NCBI RefSeq assembly: GCF_013307435.2
Contig: NZ_CP102845.1
Coordinates: 5,008,001 to 5,072,000 of the forward strand
Reading direction: 5' to 3'
DNA: 64,000 nt
Origin: Microvirga terrae
GTDB lineage: Bacteria > Pseudomonadota > Alphaproteobacteria > Rhizobiales > Beijerinckiaceae
The notes beneath the pieces were generated by a model. It was not told the DNA's origin. It searched no databases and saw only the letters and a program-made list of their open reading frames with translations. Of the stretch, positions 24,444 through 34,294 are shown piece by piece. Both the position numbers and the translations under genes were made by a program. The first letter of the stretch is position 1. Every line of letters starts with the position of its first letter.

Positions 24444-24863
24444 TCAGCGCTCCCACGAATGACGCGGCCCTGTCGGCTGCCTTGCCCTGTCGACGCTCCA
24501 AGCGCCCGGGCCGGTAAAGACGAACAGCAGGAACACGAAGCAATACAGGATGGCCGCATCGCCGCCGTTCAGGGCCGGGTATGGGCTCTGGGGCGCATGA
24601 AACATCCAGTACGCCACAGCCATTTCGCCGGCCAGGACGAAGGCGACGGGCCGGGTGAACCACCCGATCAGGATCAGAAAGCCTCCGGCCAGTTCCAGTA
24701 CGGCTCCGATCCCGAAGAGGGAGAGGAGCGGCGGCATCCCGCCCTCGGGAGGGGCCGGGAAGCCGAAGAGCTTCTGCGTTCCGTGCTCCATGAAGATCAG
24801 CGCCGTGACGATCCTCAGGATTGCGAGTGCGTAGGGCGACCAACGATCGAGAGTAGCGGACAT
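24444..24863 (-). CDS. DoxX-family membrane protein
   Basis: A 139-residue protein of the DoxX family with four hydrophobic segments. The family signature appears in ALAILRIVTALIFMEHGTQK and FGIGAVLELAGGFLILIGW. Members are small inner-membrane proteins of uncertain function, sometimes tied to quinone or sulfur redox and detoxification. The length is normal. ATG 24863 is the natural start, with only a weak AAGG-type ribosome site. It is monocistronic as far as can be seen, with about 250 bases free on each side. Confidence 0.85.
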   Translation of the reverse strand: MSATLDRWSPYALAILRIVTALIFMEHGTQKLFGFPAPPEGGMPPLLSLFGIGAVLELAGGFLILIGWFTRPVAFVLAGEMAVAYWMFHAPQSPYPALNGGDAAILYCFVFLLFVFTGPGAWSVDRARQPTGPRHSWER

Positions 24864-25113
24864 GCGGATCAGAACCTTCTGCTTGTGATCGGCCCGTCGA
24901 GGCGAGCCAGGGTTTCGCCGTCCGGGTTATAACGCAGTCAGGAAGGAGGGCCACCGCCTCGCAGCGGCGCCCCTCCTCAAAGATTCCGGTAACCGCAACA
25001 TGATTACCGAGCCTTCACGCTAAAGTGAGGCCTCCCCGTCGGTTCCTGAGACGATCTAACCTTGCCGAGGGGTGGATTCGTGTCAGCTTCTGTTCAAACG
25101 AATGGAGGTCGGG

Positions 25114-25911
25114 ATGGGTGTCAGGCGTCTGGGTATGGTCGCGGCTCTCATGGCGGCATGGCTCTGGCTGCCGATCCCCGACGCGCGGGCGGAGACGGAG
25201 GTGGACGTTGCTCTGGTCCTAGCGGTGGATGTTTCGCGCTCCATGGACCCCGACGAGCAGGAGCTCCAGCGCCAGGGCTTCATCGAGGCCTTCCGCTCAC
25301 CCCAGGTGCATGACGCCATCCGCAATGGCATGCTCGGCCGGATCATCGTCACCTATTTCGAATGGTCCGGCGTCGACTACCAGAACGTCATCGTCCCATG
25401 GACGATCATCGACAGCCCGGAGACGGCCCTGAAATTCGCCGACGGTCTGCACGACAATCCGATCGGACGACTGCGGCGGACATCGATCTCGGGCGCGATC
25501 GATTTCGGGGCGAAGCTGCTGGAGCAGACCGGGGTCGAGCCCGTCCGGCGCGTGATCGACATTTCGGGCGATGGTCCCAACAGCAGCGGGCGAGGCGTCG
25601 CTGCGGCCCGAGACGAGGCCGTCGCGAAAGGGATCACCATCAACGGGCTTCCCATCATGCTCAAACGCCCGAGCGGGTTCGGCGACATGGAGAACCTCGA
25701 TCTCTACTACAAGGGCTGCGTCATCGGAGGCGAAGGCGCTTTCCTTGTCCCCGTTCGCGAGCGCCAGCAATTCGCCGACGCCATCCGCACCAAGATCATC
25801 CGCGAGATCGCGGCTCTTCCCGACCGTTCCCTGATCCGGACGATCCAGGCGGAGGTGCCGGCCAACTGCCTGGATGGCGAGCGCGGGATGTATCGCTGGG
25901 ACCGGAACTGA
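25114..25911 (+). CDS. DUF1194 protein with von Willebrand A domain, secreted
   Basis: A 265-residue exported protein. GGAGG at about 25103 selects ATG 25114, giving a signal peptide MGVRRLGMVAALMAAWLWLP cleaved after a DARA motif. The mature part is a von Willebrand factor A-like fold of the DUF1194 family, with the MIDAS metal motif AVDVSRSMD at the start. RVIDISGDGPNSSGRGV and NGLPIM lie further on, and the single C-terminal Cys pairs well with the Cys in YKGCVIGG. The function of DUF1194 proteins is unknown. It converges with the Bug receptor gene, with 24 bases between them. Confidence 0.88.
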   Translation: MGVRRLGMVAALMAAWLWLPIPDARAETEVDVALVLAVDVSRSMDPDEQELQRQGFIEAFRSPQVHDAIRNGMLGRIIVTYFEWSGVDYQNVIVPWTIIDSPETALKFADGLHDNPIGRLRRTSISGAIDFGAKLLEQTGVEPVRRVIDISGDGPNSSGRGVAAARDEAVAKGITINGLPIMLKRPSGFGDMENLDLYYKGCVIGGEGAFLVPVRERQQFADAIRTKIIREIAALPDRSLIRTIQAEVPANCLDGERGMYRWDRN

Positions 25912-25935
25912 CGGATCTGCGTCCCAGCAGAGGCC

Positions 25936-26922
25936 CTACTCGAGCGTGATATTGGCGGTCCGGATGACCTTCTCCCACTTCGCGCCTTCATCCTGCATGT
26001 AGGCGGCCATTTCAGCCGGAGAGCTCTGGAGCACGTCGATGCCGGCGCCGATCAGCTTGTCGCGGATCTCCGCATTGGCCACGACACGGCGATAGGTGTC
26101 GTTGAGCTTGGAGACGATCTCGGCCGGGGTGTTGGCCGGCGCGACGAAGCCCTGCCAGGCCCAGGCCTCGAAGCCCGGGTGATCGGCCGCCACCGGCGGC
26201 ACGCCGGGAAGCCCGGAAAACTCCTTAGGCGAGGCAACCGCGATGGCCTGGATCGGACCGGAGAGCTGTGAACGCGCCGTTGCGAAGTCGATGAACATCA
26301 TGTCCACCTGCCCGGCGACCAAATCCTGCACGGCCGGGGCGGCGCCCCGGTAGGGCACGTGGGTGAGCTTGATCCCGGCCGCCTGCGAGAGCAGCTCGGT
26401 GGCGAGGTGGAACGGGCTGCCGAGGCCCGGCGTCGCATAGTTGATGCGGCCCGGATTCTTCTTCGCCTCGGCCACGAGCTCGCGGATCGATTTCACCGGC
26501 AGCTTGTTGGTGTTGACGAGGAGCACGAGGGCGAAGCGTCCGGTCAGCGAGATGGGGGTGAAATCCTTGGTGGGATCGAAGGACAGCTTCCGGTACAGGG
26601 TGCGGTTGGTCGCGAAGGTCGCCGTATCGCCCAGGAGCAGCGTGTAGCCGTCGGGCTCGGCTCGCGCGGCCGACTCGGCCCCGATATTGGTGCCGGCTCC
26701 GGGCTTGTTCTCGATGACGAATTGCTGGCCGAGCTGCTCGCCCATGGCCCCGAAGGCGAGACGGGCGAAAAAGTCCGTTCCGCCGCCGGCCGCGTAGGGG
26801 ACGATGACCCGAACCGGCCGGGTGGGATAGGCCGATTGTGCGGAGGCGGACCAGGGTGCCAGAGCCGCGGCCGCCGGTGCGGCGGCCAGGGTCCTGAGGA
26901 TGCTGCGGCGGGTCGGATTCAT
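25936..26922 (-). CDS. Bug-family (tripartite tricarboxylate transporter) solute receptor
   Basis: A 328-residue periplasmic receptor of the Bug/TctC family. These bind carboxylates such as citrate or aromatic acids, usually for a TTT transporter. ATG 26922 follows CGGGAG and gives an export signal with a twin-arginine-like TRRSILRTLAAAP start and an ASAQSA cleavage region. Family marks are YPTRPVRVIVPYAAGGGTD at the mature N-terminus, NKPGAGTNIGAE and YATPGLGSPFHLATELL. No TctA/TctB membrane genes are nearby, so this is an orphan receptor, as is common for the family. The substrate is unknown. The frame extends upstream to 27000, but that part is not needed. Confidence 0.9.
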   Translation of the reverse strand: MNPTRRSILRTLAAAPAAAALAPWSASAQSAYPTRPVRVIVPYAAGGGTDFFARLAFGAMGEQLGQQFVIENKPGAGTNIGAESAARAEPDGYTLLLGDTATFATNRTLYRKLSFDPTKDFTPISLTGRFALVLLVNTNKLPVKSIRELVAEAKKNPGRINYATPGLGSPFHLATELLSQAAGIKLTHVPYRGAAPAVQDLVAGQVDMMFIDFATARSQLSGPIQAIAVASPKEFSGLPGVPPVAADHPGFEAWAWQGFVAPANTPAEIVSKLNDTYRRVVANAEIRDKLIGAGIDVLQSSPAEMAAYMQDEGAKWEKVIRTANITLE

Positions 26923-27135
26923 GGCGTTCTCCCGGACATGGGTCCTGTTATAGGGTTCGGGCCTCGGGCTGCAGATAGCGGACCCGATGTCCGTGACCAA
27001 GGTCGACTTAGGTTGAGGATTGGCTCGCCAGACCGGCGGTCCCGCTCAGTTTTTTGCCGTCCCGACTGAACATGGCGGCATTCCCTGCATTCTCCCCCTG
27101 AGCGACGAAAAACCCTCCATGACAGGAGATGACGC

Positions 27136-27393
27136 ATGGGCGTGAAAAAGGAAGAAGACGACCTGGTCGATGCCGGCTCGGAATACTCGTTCCCGGCCAG
27201 CGATCCGCCCTCCTATATGGGCGGCTCGGCCGTCGCCGGCCCTCCGCCGCAGAAGGAGCCGGCGCGGGAGCCCGTCACCAAGGCGGTGTCCGATCCGGAC
27301 GAGGTGAAGCCGGTCTGCGATGCCCCTGAGGGCACGGATCCTGCCCAGTCCGGCGCCGCGCCGAAGAAGCACTCCGGCGGCAACAATCCCTGA
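27136..27393 (+). CDS. Small disordered Pro-rich protein, unknown
   Basis: An 85-residue hydrophilic protein rich in Pro, Asp, Glu and Ala (MGVKKEEDDLVDAGSEYSFP, SDPPSYMGGSAVAGPPP). No hydrophobic segment and no fold are evident. ATG 27136 follows AGGAGATGACGC closely. The Ser-Phe-Pro-Ala-Ser-Asp-Pro-Pro motif is one I associate with short conserved hypothetical proteins of alphaproteobacteria. It is free-standing. Confidence 0.6.
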   Translation: MGVKKEEDDLVDAGSEYSFPASDPPSYMGGSAVAGPPPQKEPAREPVTKAVSDPDEVKPVCDAPEGTDPAQSGAAPKKHSGGNNP

Positions 27394-27410
27394 CCTGCGC
27401 ATGCGACAGG

Positions 27411-27447
27411 TCTCCGGCATGCTCCTGGTGACGGCGCATGCCGGAGA
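27411..27447. terminator. Hairpin after the small Pro-rich protein gene
   Basis: Perfect 11-base arms TCTCCGGCATG and CATGCCGGAGA with a 15-base loop, 18 bases after the stop codon. No T tract follows, so termination or mRNA protection is inferred from position. Confidence 0.45.
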
Positions 27448-27604
27448 TCATGGTGGATTCCACCAGCCGATTCTCACACTTTCATGCGGCCTTCATCTTG
27501 GCAGTGGCATCTGCACGAGGTGACCCTAAAATGGTCCTTGATCCCGCCCGGGATCGGCGAAGCATTCGACAAGAGGCCTGTCAGGGCCCGCCTCAAGGAA
27601 GTGA

Positions 27605-29245
<1,641 letters not shown>

Positions 29246-29251
29246 CGCCGC

Positions 29252-29665
29252 CTAGTAGGTTTCCCAAAGCCCCGGCGTCGCCAGTTCGAGCAGGTGCCCG
29301 TCGGGATCGCGGAAATACACGCTGGTCCCACCACGGGACCAGGTGGTGCGGCTCTCGATCGGTATCCCCCGCTCCTGCAGCCGCGCCTCCCATGCGCCCA
29401 GTTCATCGACGGAAACGGCGAAGCCGATATGGAGTGGTCCCGCGCCATCATGGGCCGGGATCGTCCCGCCCGGGGTGGGCATCGGCTCGTTGGAGCCGCC
29501 GCGCAGGAACAGGAGCAGCACGCTCCTGCCGCCCACGTCGAAGGCGCACATGCGCCGGTTGCTGAACAGCAGCCTCAGGCCGAGGTCGTCCTCGTAGAAG
29601 GCCAAGGCCCGCGACAGGTCGTCCACATAAAGCGCAGTCTCGAGAATGGCATTCAGCTGGGGCAT
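29252..29665 (-). CDS. VOC-family (glyoxalase-like) protein
   Basis: A 137-residue vicinal oxygen chelate protein with two beta-alpha-beta-beta-beta modules. Characteristic stretches are ALYVDDLSRALAFYEDDLGL at the start, LHIGFAVSVDEL in the middle and VYFRDPDGHLLELATPGLW at the end, where the last Glu is a typical metal ligand. Members include glyoxalase I, fosfomycin-resistance and extradiol dioxygenase-like proteins. The specific activity cannot be decided. It has its own start at 29665. Confidence 0.88.
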   Translation of the reverse strand: MPQLNAILETALYVDDLSRALAFYEDDLGLRLLFSNRRMCAFDVGGRSVLLLFLRGGSNEPMPTPGGTIPAHDGAGPLHIGFAVSVDELGAWEARLQERGIPIESRTTWSRGGTSVYFRDPDGHLLELATPGLWETY

Positions 29666-29795
29666 CTCTGGCCTCTTGAGGATCCTCGCCTGCCTGTATT
29701 TTGTCCTCCTGCGCCGTTTTTCACCGCCCGTTCGCCTTGAAAGTCCGTCATTTCACGGCGGCGAAAAATTGGGCAATGGTGCTGACCTTTTAGTC

Positions 29796-29824
29796 TTGAA
29801 ACAGGGCGGCGGGGCGCTTAATTA
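29796..29824 (+). promoter_or_regulatory. Sigma-70-like promoter
   Basis: TTGAAA (-35), a 17-base spacer and TAATTA (-10). Transcription should begin near 29831. No coding start follows before the terminator at 29895-29920. Confidence 0.5.
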
Positions 29825-29830
29825 TTGCAA

Positions 29831-29920
29831 TGCAACACGGCGATTGGCGTCGCAGCGTTGCTGCCCTTCTTGGGCGTTTCCTCCCTAAACTTCGGGCCGT
29901 TGGCAACAACGGCCTTTTTT
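29831..29920 (+). ncRNA. Candidate trans-acting small RNA
   Basis: About 90 bases between a promoter-like sequence and a Rho-independent terminator with no open reading frame. The region just before the terminator holds an unpaired-looking TTTCCTCCC (CCTCCC at 29880-29885), which could pair with ribosome-binding sites. That feature, with the terminal hairpin and T run, resembles Hfq-dependent RNAs of alphaproteobacteria. No named RNA family is recognised. It could alternatively be an attenuated leader of the gene at 30015. Confidence 0.45.
29895..29920 (+). terminator. Rho-independent terminator
   Basis: Perfect 8-base stem GGCCGTTG / CAACGGCC with GCAA tetraloop followed by six T. No plus-strand coding gene precedes it. 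Confidence 0.85.
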
Positions 29921-30014
29921 CTTGGGCGCAGCAGGTGGATTCTGCACCGGCCGTGAAACCCGGAACATCGGGTGACCCCGACGGTTTTCCCTCAGCGGAG
30001 CCCCGGAGACACCG

Positions 30015-30395
30015 ATGTCCACCCGTCCAGATACCCCACGCAACGCCGACATTCCTCCGACGCGCACGGTCAAGCCGATGGACGCGCCGCCCCTGACCGA
30101 GGGCTCGACCACGGCGCAGCTGAAGGGTGACATCAACAGCGGCCGCACAGGTGACAAGAACGCGGTGTTCGATCCGGGCCTCTCCCCGCTCGGCACCGAC
30201 GACGAGGCTGGCGGCACGCCGCCCACGCCGGAGCAGGTCGATCAGGCCCGTCACCAGGAATCCTCCGTGCGCTGGAAAGACGGCGCCGAGAAGGACAGCT
30301 ACGCCCATCAGGATTCCCGCAAGGCTCTTTATGCCTTCGTCGGCTTCATCGGCCTGGTGCTCGTCCTGTTCGTGGGCGCCTTCTCGATGTTCTGA
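30015..30395 (+). CDS. Small protein with C-terminal membrane anchor, unknown
   Basis: A 126-residue protein with a long polar N-terminal part (MSTRPDTPRNADIPPTRT, then VFDPGLSPLGTDDEAGGTPP) and one C-terminal hydrophobic helix, ALYAFVGFIGLVLVLFVGAF, giving a tail-anchored topology. GGAG lies upstream of ATG 30015. No family recognised. The gene converges with the LacI-type regulator, 3 bases apart. If the terminator at 29895-29920 is leaky, transcription could reach this gene from the upstream promoter. Confidence 0.65.
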   Translation: MSTRPDTPRNADIPPTRTVKPMDAPPLTEGSTTAQLKGDINSGRTGDKNAVFDPGLSPLGTDDEAGGTPPTPEQVDQARHQESSVRWKDGAEKDSYAHQDSRKALYAFVGFIGLVLVLFVGAFSMF

Positions 30396-30398
30396 TCA

Positions 30399-31460
30399 TC
30401 ATCGAAGCGGCACGACGCTGTCCCGGATCACCAGGTCGGTCTCCAGACGGATCCGCTTGGGCGAAGGCCGCCCCTGCAGCAGATCGATCAGGGCCGAGGC
30501 CGCGGCCTGTCCCAGTTCCCGGCGCGGCTGATGGATCGTGGTCAGGGACGGCTCGGCCACGGCGGCAAACTCGATGTCGTCGAAGCCGGCCACCGAGATG
30601 TCGTCGGGGACTTTCAGCCCAGCCGAGAAGACGGTGCGCATCAAACCGATGGCCATTTCATCGCTGGTGCAGAACACGGCTGTCGGCCGGGTGGTCCGCC
30701 CCACCAGGGACTGCCCTGCCCTGACGCCCGCCTCGATGGTGTAGTCCCCTGGGATGACGAGGGCGGGATCGAACGGCAGGCCGGCACTTTCCAACCCGCC
30801 CATATATCCCTGAAAGCGTTCACGCTCGAGGATGTTGCCGGCCGGACCGCTCACATAGGCGATGCGCTTGTGGCCCAACGCGGCCAGATGCTGCGTCATG
30901 CGGGAGGCTGCCGCGCGATTGTCGATCTCGATCTGAGGAATATCGGCGTTCGGGATTGCTTCGCAGAGGGCAACGAGCGGGATCGACAGGCGAGCCGGAC
31001 TTCCCTCCCCGTCGCGGCTCTGCCCGAACAGGTGGCCGTTGAGGAGAATGGCGCCATCGACCCGTCCCGCCGCCGTAAAGGCCGCGAAATGCGCCTCCTT
31101 CTCGGGCGAGCCGTCGAGATCGCTGATGATCATACCGTATCCGGCTTCGAAGAGCGTTTCCTCGATGCCCCGCAGGATCTTTGAGAAGAAGGTGTTTGCA
31201 AGGTCCGGCAAAACGACCAGCACCATGTAGGTTTTCTGTGACCGAAGGGTGCGCGCGGCAGGGTTGGGCACGTATCCGGTCTTGGCGATGGCCTCCAGAA
31301 CCCGCGCCCGAGCCTCGGGAGAAACCCGTTCCGGCGTGGCGAGAGCCCGGCTGACCGTGGCTGTCGAGACATCGGCGAGTTTGGCGACGTCCTGAATTCG
31401 CGCAGCGCGGGCCGAAAACCCTGACTGCTCCGGTTCGTCCTTCTGCCCGACGTCGTCCAT
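30399..31460 (-). CDS. LacI-family repressor of the adjacent sugar operon
   Basis: A 353-residue LacI/GalR repressor. The N-terminal HTH and hinge (RIQDVAKLADVSTATVSRAL, then GYVPNPAARTLRS) are followed by a periplasmic-binding-protein-like sensor domain. That domain contains NTFFSKILRGIEETL, RVDGAILLNG and the C-terminal DDISVAGFDDIEFA stretch. GGGGAGG lies just upstream of ATG 31460. It is divergent from the ABC transporter operon; the 254-base gap holds a near-perfect operator at 31516-31533 just after a plus-strand promoter. Repression relieved by a sugar or sugar phosphate is the expected mode. The effector is unknown. Confidence 0.92.
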   Translation of the reverse strand: MDDVGQKDEPEQSGFSARAARIQDVAKLADVSTATVSRALATPERVSPEARARVLEAIAKTGYVPNPAARTLRSQKTYMVLVVLPDLANTFFSKILRGIEETLFEAGYGMIISDLDGSPEKEAHFAAFTAAGRVDGAILLNGHLFGQSRDGEGSPARLSIPLVALCEAIPNADIPQIEIDNRAAASRMTQHLAALGHKRIAYVSGPAGNILERERFQGYMGGLESAGLPFDPALVIPGDYTIEAGVRAGQSLVGRTTRPTAVFCTSDEMAIGLMRTVFSAGLKVPDDISVAGFDDIEFAAVAEPSLTTIHQPRRELGQAAASALIDLLQGRPSPKRIRLETDLVIRDSVVPLR

Positions 31461-31485
31461 CGACCTCCCCCTACCATGGTTCTGT

Positions 31486-31513
31486 TTGACAGAAGCTGAG
31501 GTTTCGGTAAAGT
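31486..31513 (+). promoter_or_regulatory. Promoter of the sugar ABC operon
   Basis: TTGACA (-35 consensus) at 31486-31491, a 16-base spacer, and TAAAGT (-10) at 31508-31513. The LacI-type operator begins three bases downstream and would cover the transcription start. Confidence 0.6.
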
Positions 31514-31515
31514 TT

Positions 31516-31533
31516 TATGTAAACGATTACATA
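31516..31533. promoter_or_regulatory. LacI-type operator
   Basis: TATGTAAAC-GATTACATA, an 18-base inverted repeat with one mismatched pair and the central CG typical of LacI-family operators. It is between the divergent repressor and transporter genes. Confidence 0.75.
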
Positions 31534-31714
31534 GGGGCGTTGCCGACCCCCATGTCAGCTCTACATCGCCCAATGTCCCGGCAGAGGACAGGCCGACATA
31601 CCAGGAGGAAACGAATGCCAGCTCACGCGCCGTCCAGTTGATCCTCGCCCGCACAAGCCCCTGACGCCCGTCTTCCGAGGGGAGGCGAGCGATGCCGCTC
31701 ATCCGGAGCCGTTC

Positions 31715-33235
31715 ATGGAATCCGTTCTTCGCGCAGAGAACATCTCGAAATCCTTCGGACCGATCGAGGTCCTGAGCGGCATTTCACTGGATCTGAAGCC
31801 CGGCGAGGTCCATGCCGTCATCGGCGAGAACGGAGCCGGCAAATCGACTCTGATGCGGATCCTGTCAGGCCACATCGCGCCCACGAAAGGCAGCCTGCAT
31901 CTGAACGGCCAGCCGATCACCTTCTCTGGGCCCGTGGATGCGGAGAGCCACGGCATCGTTCTCGTGCACCAGGAAATCCTTCTTGCGCCCGACCTGACGG
32001 TTGCGCAGAACCTCTTCCTCGGCCGCGAGATCCGGCGCTTCGGCTTCGTCGACGACAAGGTGATGCGCGATCGGACACGGGCGATCCTGCGTGAACTTGG
32101 CACCGGCATTGATCCCGACCGTGAGGTCAGTCGCCTGTCCATCGCCGACCGGCAGCTGGTGCAGATCGCCCGAGCGCTGCTGGTGCCGCACAAGGTGGTG
32201 GCCTTCGACGAGCCGACCGCGGTTCTCACGCCGGTCGAGGCCGAGAGTCTGTTCGAGATCATCCGGAAGCTGCGCTCCCAGGGCGTCTCCGTCCTCTACA
32301 TCTCGCACCGCCTGAATGAGGTGAAGGCGGTTGCCGACCGTGTCACCGTGCTGCGCGACGGGCGCCACATCGCGACCCGCGACATCGAAGGCCTGGAGCC
32401 GCTCGAGATGGCTCGTCTCATGGTCGGCCGCGACATGTCCAAGCTCTATCCGGACAAGCCGGCGACCGCCTCCGACCAGCCCCTTCTTGGCGTTCGCGAC
32501 ATGGTGGTGCCCGGCTATGTGGAGAACGCGTCCTTCACCCTGCATCGCGGCGAGATCCTCGGCTTCGGCGGCCTGATCGGCGCCGGCCGTACCGAACTGT
32601 TCGAAGCGCTCGTGGGGCTTCGTCCGGGCCATGGCACGATCACCCTCGACGGCAAGCAGGTTCATTTCCGCGATGCGCGCGAAGCGATGGCAGCGGGCAT
32701 CGTCTATCTCTCCGAGGACCGGAAGGGCAAAGGCCTGCTGCTCCAGCAGAACCTCCGGGTCAACCTGACCCTGGCAGCCCTCGAAAAGTTCAGCCATGGG
32801 TCCTTCATTGATGGCGGCGGCGAGGAGAAGGCGCTCGACAGGGCGATCAAGGACTTCGACATCCGCACCCGGCGGCGCGATCTTCTCGCCGGGCAGCTGT
32901 CTGGCGGCAATCAGCAGAAGCTGCTGCTCGCCAAGATGATGCTGGTCGAGCCCCGCATCGTCATCATCGACGAGCCGACCCGTGGCGTCGACATCGGCAC
33001 CAAGGAGCAGATCTACCGCTTCATCGCTTCCCTCGCCGCCGAAGGCCGCGCGGTCGTCGTCATCTCGTCCGAAATGCAGGAACTGATCGGCCTGTGCCAT
33101 CGCGTCGTGGTGATGCGCAACGGGCGCGTCGCAGGCGAGGTTGCTCAGGGCGATCTGTCGGAAGATTCCATCGTTTATCTCGCCACCGGCGTCCATGAGG
33201 AAAGGGCGGCGGAAATCGCCGCAGGCCACGCATGA
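31715..33235 (+). CDS. Sugar ABC transporter ATP-binding protein (RbsA/MglA type)
   Basis: A 506-residue protein with two ATPase domains in tandem, the CUT2 class of carbohydrate importers. The first domain has Walker A GENGAGKST, signature-like VSRLSIADRQ and Walker B VVAFDEPTAVL. The second half has a degenerate Walker A (FGGLIGAGRTE), signature LSGGNQQK and Walker B IVIIDEPTRGVD, the usual pattern in RbsA/XylG-like proteins. ATG 31715 starts about 180 bases after the LacI operator. Its stop overlaps the permease start by four bases (ATGA). It energises uptake of a monosaccharide or polyol; the identity is not readable. Confidence 0.93.
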   Translation: MESVLRAENISKSFGPIEVLSGISLDLKPGEVHAVIGENGAGKSTLMRILSGHIAPTKGSLHLNGQPITFSGPVDAESHGIVLVHQEILLAPDLTVAQNLFLGREIRRFGFVDDKVMRDRTRAILRELGTGIDPDREVSRLSIADRQLVQIARALLVPHKVVAFDEPTAVLTPVEAESLFEIIRKLRSQGVSVLYISHRLNEVKAVADRVTVLRDGRHIATRDIEGLEPLEMARLMVGRDMSKLYPDKPATASDQPLLGVRDMVVPGYVENASFTLHRGEILGFGGLIGAGRTELFEALVGLRPGHGTITLDGKQVHFRDAREAMAAGIVYLSEDRKGKGLLLQQNLRVNLTLAALEKFSHGSFIDGGGEEKALDRAIKDFDIRTRRRDLLAGQLSGGNQQKLLLAKMMLVEPRIVIIDEPTRGVDIGTKEQIYRFIASLAAEGRAVVVISSEMQELIGLCHRVVVMRNGRVAGEVAQGDLSEDSIVYLATGVHEERAAEIAAGHA

Positions 33236-34230
33236 CCGAAACCGTGCTTCGCTCGAGCGCTGAAAAGCGCCGGTTCAACATCGACATGCGGGCTCTCTCC
33301 CCCTTCATCGCGCTCGTGGTGCTCATCATCGCGGGCGCGCTGATCAACCCGGATTTCCTGACCGCGTCGAACCTGCTCAACGTGGTGACGCGCTCGGCCT
33401 TCATCGCCATCATCGCCGTGGGTGCGACCTTCGTGATCGCCGGCGGCGGGCTTGATCTCTCCGTCGGGTCCATGGCGGCGCTGACGGCCGGTGTCATGAT
33501 CCTGACCCTGAACAATCTGGGTGGCGGGGACGTGGGCACCCTGGCGCTCGGCATGCTCGCGGCGATTGCCTTGAGCGCAGCCTGTGGCCTGGCGAACGGC
33601 CTCATCGTCACCTTCGGGCGCATCGAGCCCTTCATCGTGACGCTCGGCACCATGGGCATCTATCGTTCGCTCGTGATCTGGCTTGCGGCCGGCGGCACGA
33701 TCACCATGCGCAATTTCGAGCTGCGCGAGCTCTACCGGCCGATCTATTTCGACAGCATTCTCGGCATTCCGATCCCGATCATCGCGTTCCTCGTGGTGGC
33801 CGCCATCGGTGCGCTGATCCTTTATCGCACCTCCTTCGGCCGCCACGTGGTGGCGCTCGGGTCCAACGAGGACGTGGCACGCTACTCGGGCGTGCCGATC
33901 TGGCGGGTGCGCACGCTGACCTACATCATCCAGGGCATCTGCGTCGGCATCGCGGTTCTGGTCTACGTGCCGCGCCTCGGCTCGGCCACGCCGACCACGG
34001 GCCTTCTGTGGGAATTACAGGCCATCACGGCCGTGGTCATCGGCGGCACCGCCCTGAAGGGCGGCATCGGCCGCATCTGGGGCACGGTGGTGGGAGCCGT
34101 GATCCTCGAGCTCGTCGCCAACATCATGGTGCTGTCGAATTTCGTCTCCGAGTTCCTCGTGGGCGCGGTTCAGGGTGCCATCATCATTATCGCCATGCTC
34201 GTGCAGAGGTCAGTCCACCGAGGGCGATGA
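33232..34230 (+). CDS. Sugar ABC transporter permease (RbsC type)
   Basis: A 332-residue inner-membrane permease of the CUT2 family with about eight to ten hydrophobic helices. Marks include LSPFIALVVLIIAGALINPD near the N-terminus, the conserved GGGLDLSVGSMAAL loop, and the ATPase-contacting stretch GSNEDVARYSGVPIWRV followed by AVVIGGTALKGGIGRIWGT. It is translationally coupled to the ATPase gene (overlap 33232-33235). Two copies would form the translocation channel with the ATPase and the receptor encoded next. Confidence 0.93.
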   Translation: MTETVLRSSAEKRRFNIDMRALSPFIALVVLIIAGALINPDFLTASNLLNVVTRSAFIAIIAVGATFVIAGGGLDLSVGSMAALTAGVMILTLNNLGGGDVGTLALGMLAAIALSAACGLANGLIVTFGRIEPFIVTLGTMGIYRSLVIWLAAGGTITMRNFELRELYRPIYFDSILGIPIPIIAFLVVAAIGALILYRTSFGRHVVALGSNEDVARYSGVPIWRVRTLTYIIQGICVGIAVLVYVPRLGSATPTTGLLWELQAITAVVIGGTALKGGIGRIWGTVVGAVILELVANIMVLSNFVSEFLVGAVQGAIIIIAMLVQRSVHRGR

Positions 34231-34294
34231 AACCGGTGCCAAGCCCACCGGACGAGGGAGAAAAGGCTTAATCAACCCTTCAGGGAGGAATGAG

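Larger units (their letters stand above)
29666..30014. other. 349-base intergenic stretch holding a candidate small RNA unit
   Basis: Between the VOC gene start and the next plus-strand gene. It holds a plus-strand promoter-like sequence at 29796-29824 and an intrinsic terminator at 29895-29920. No open reading frame of note was seen in it. Confidence 0.6.
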
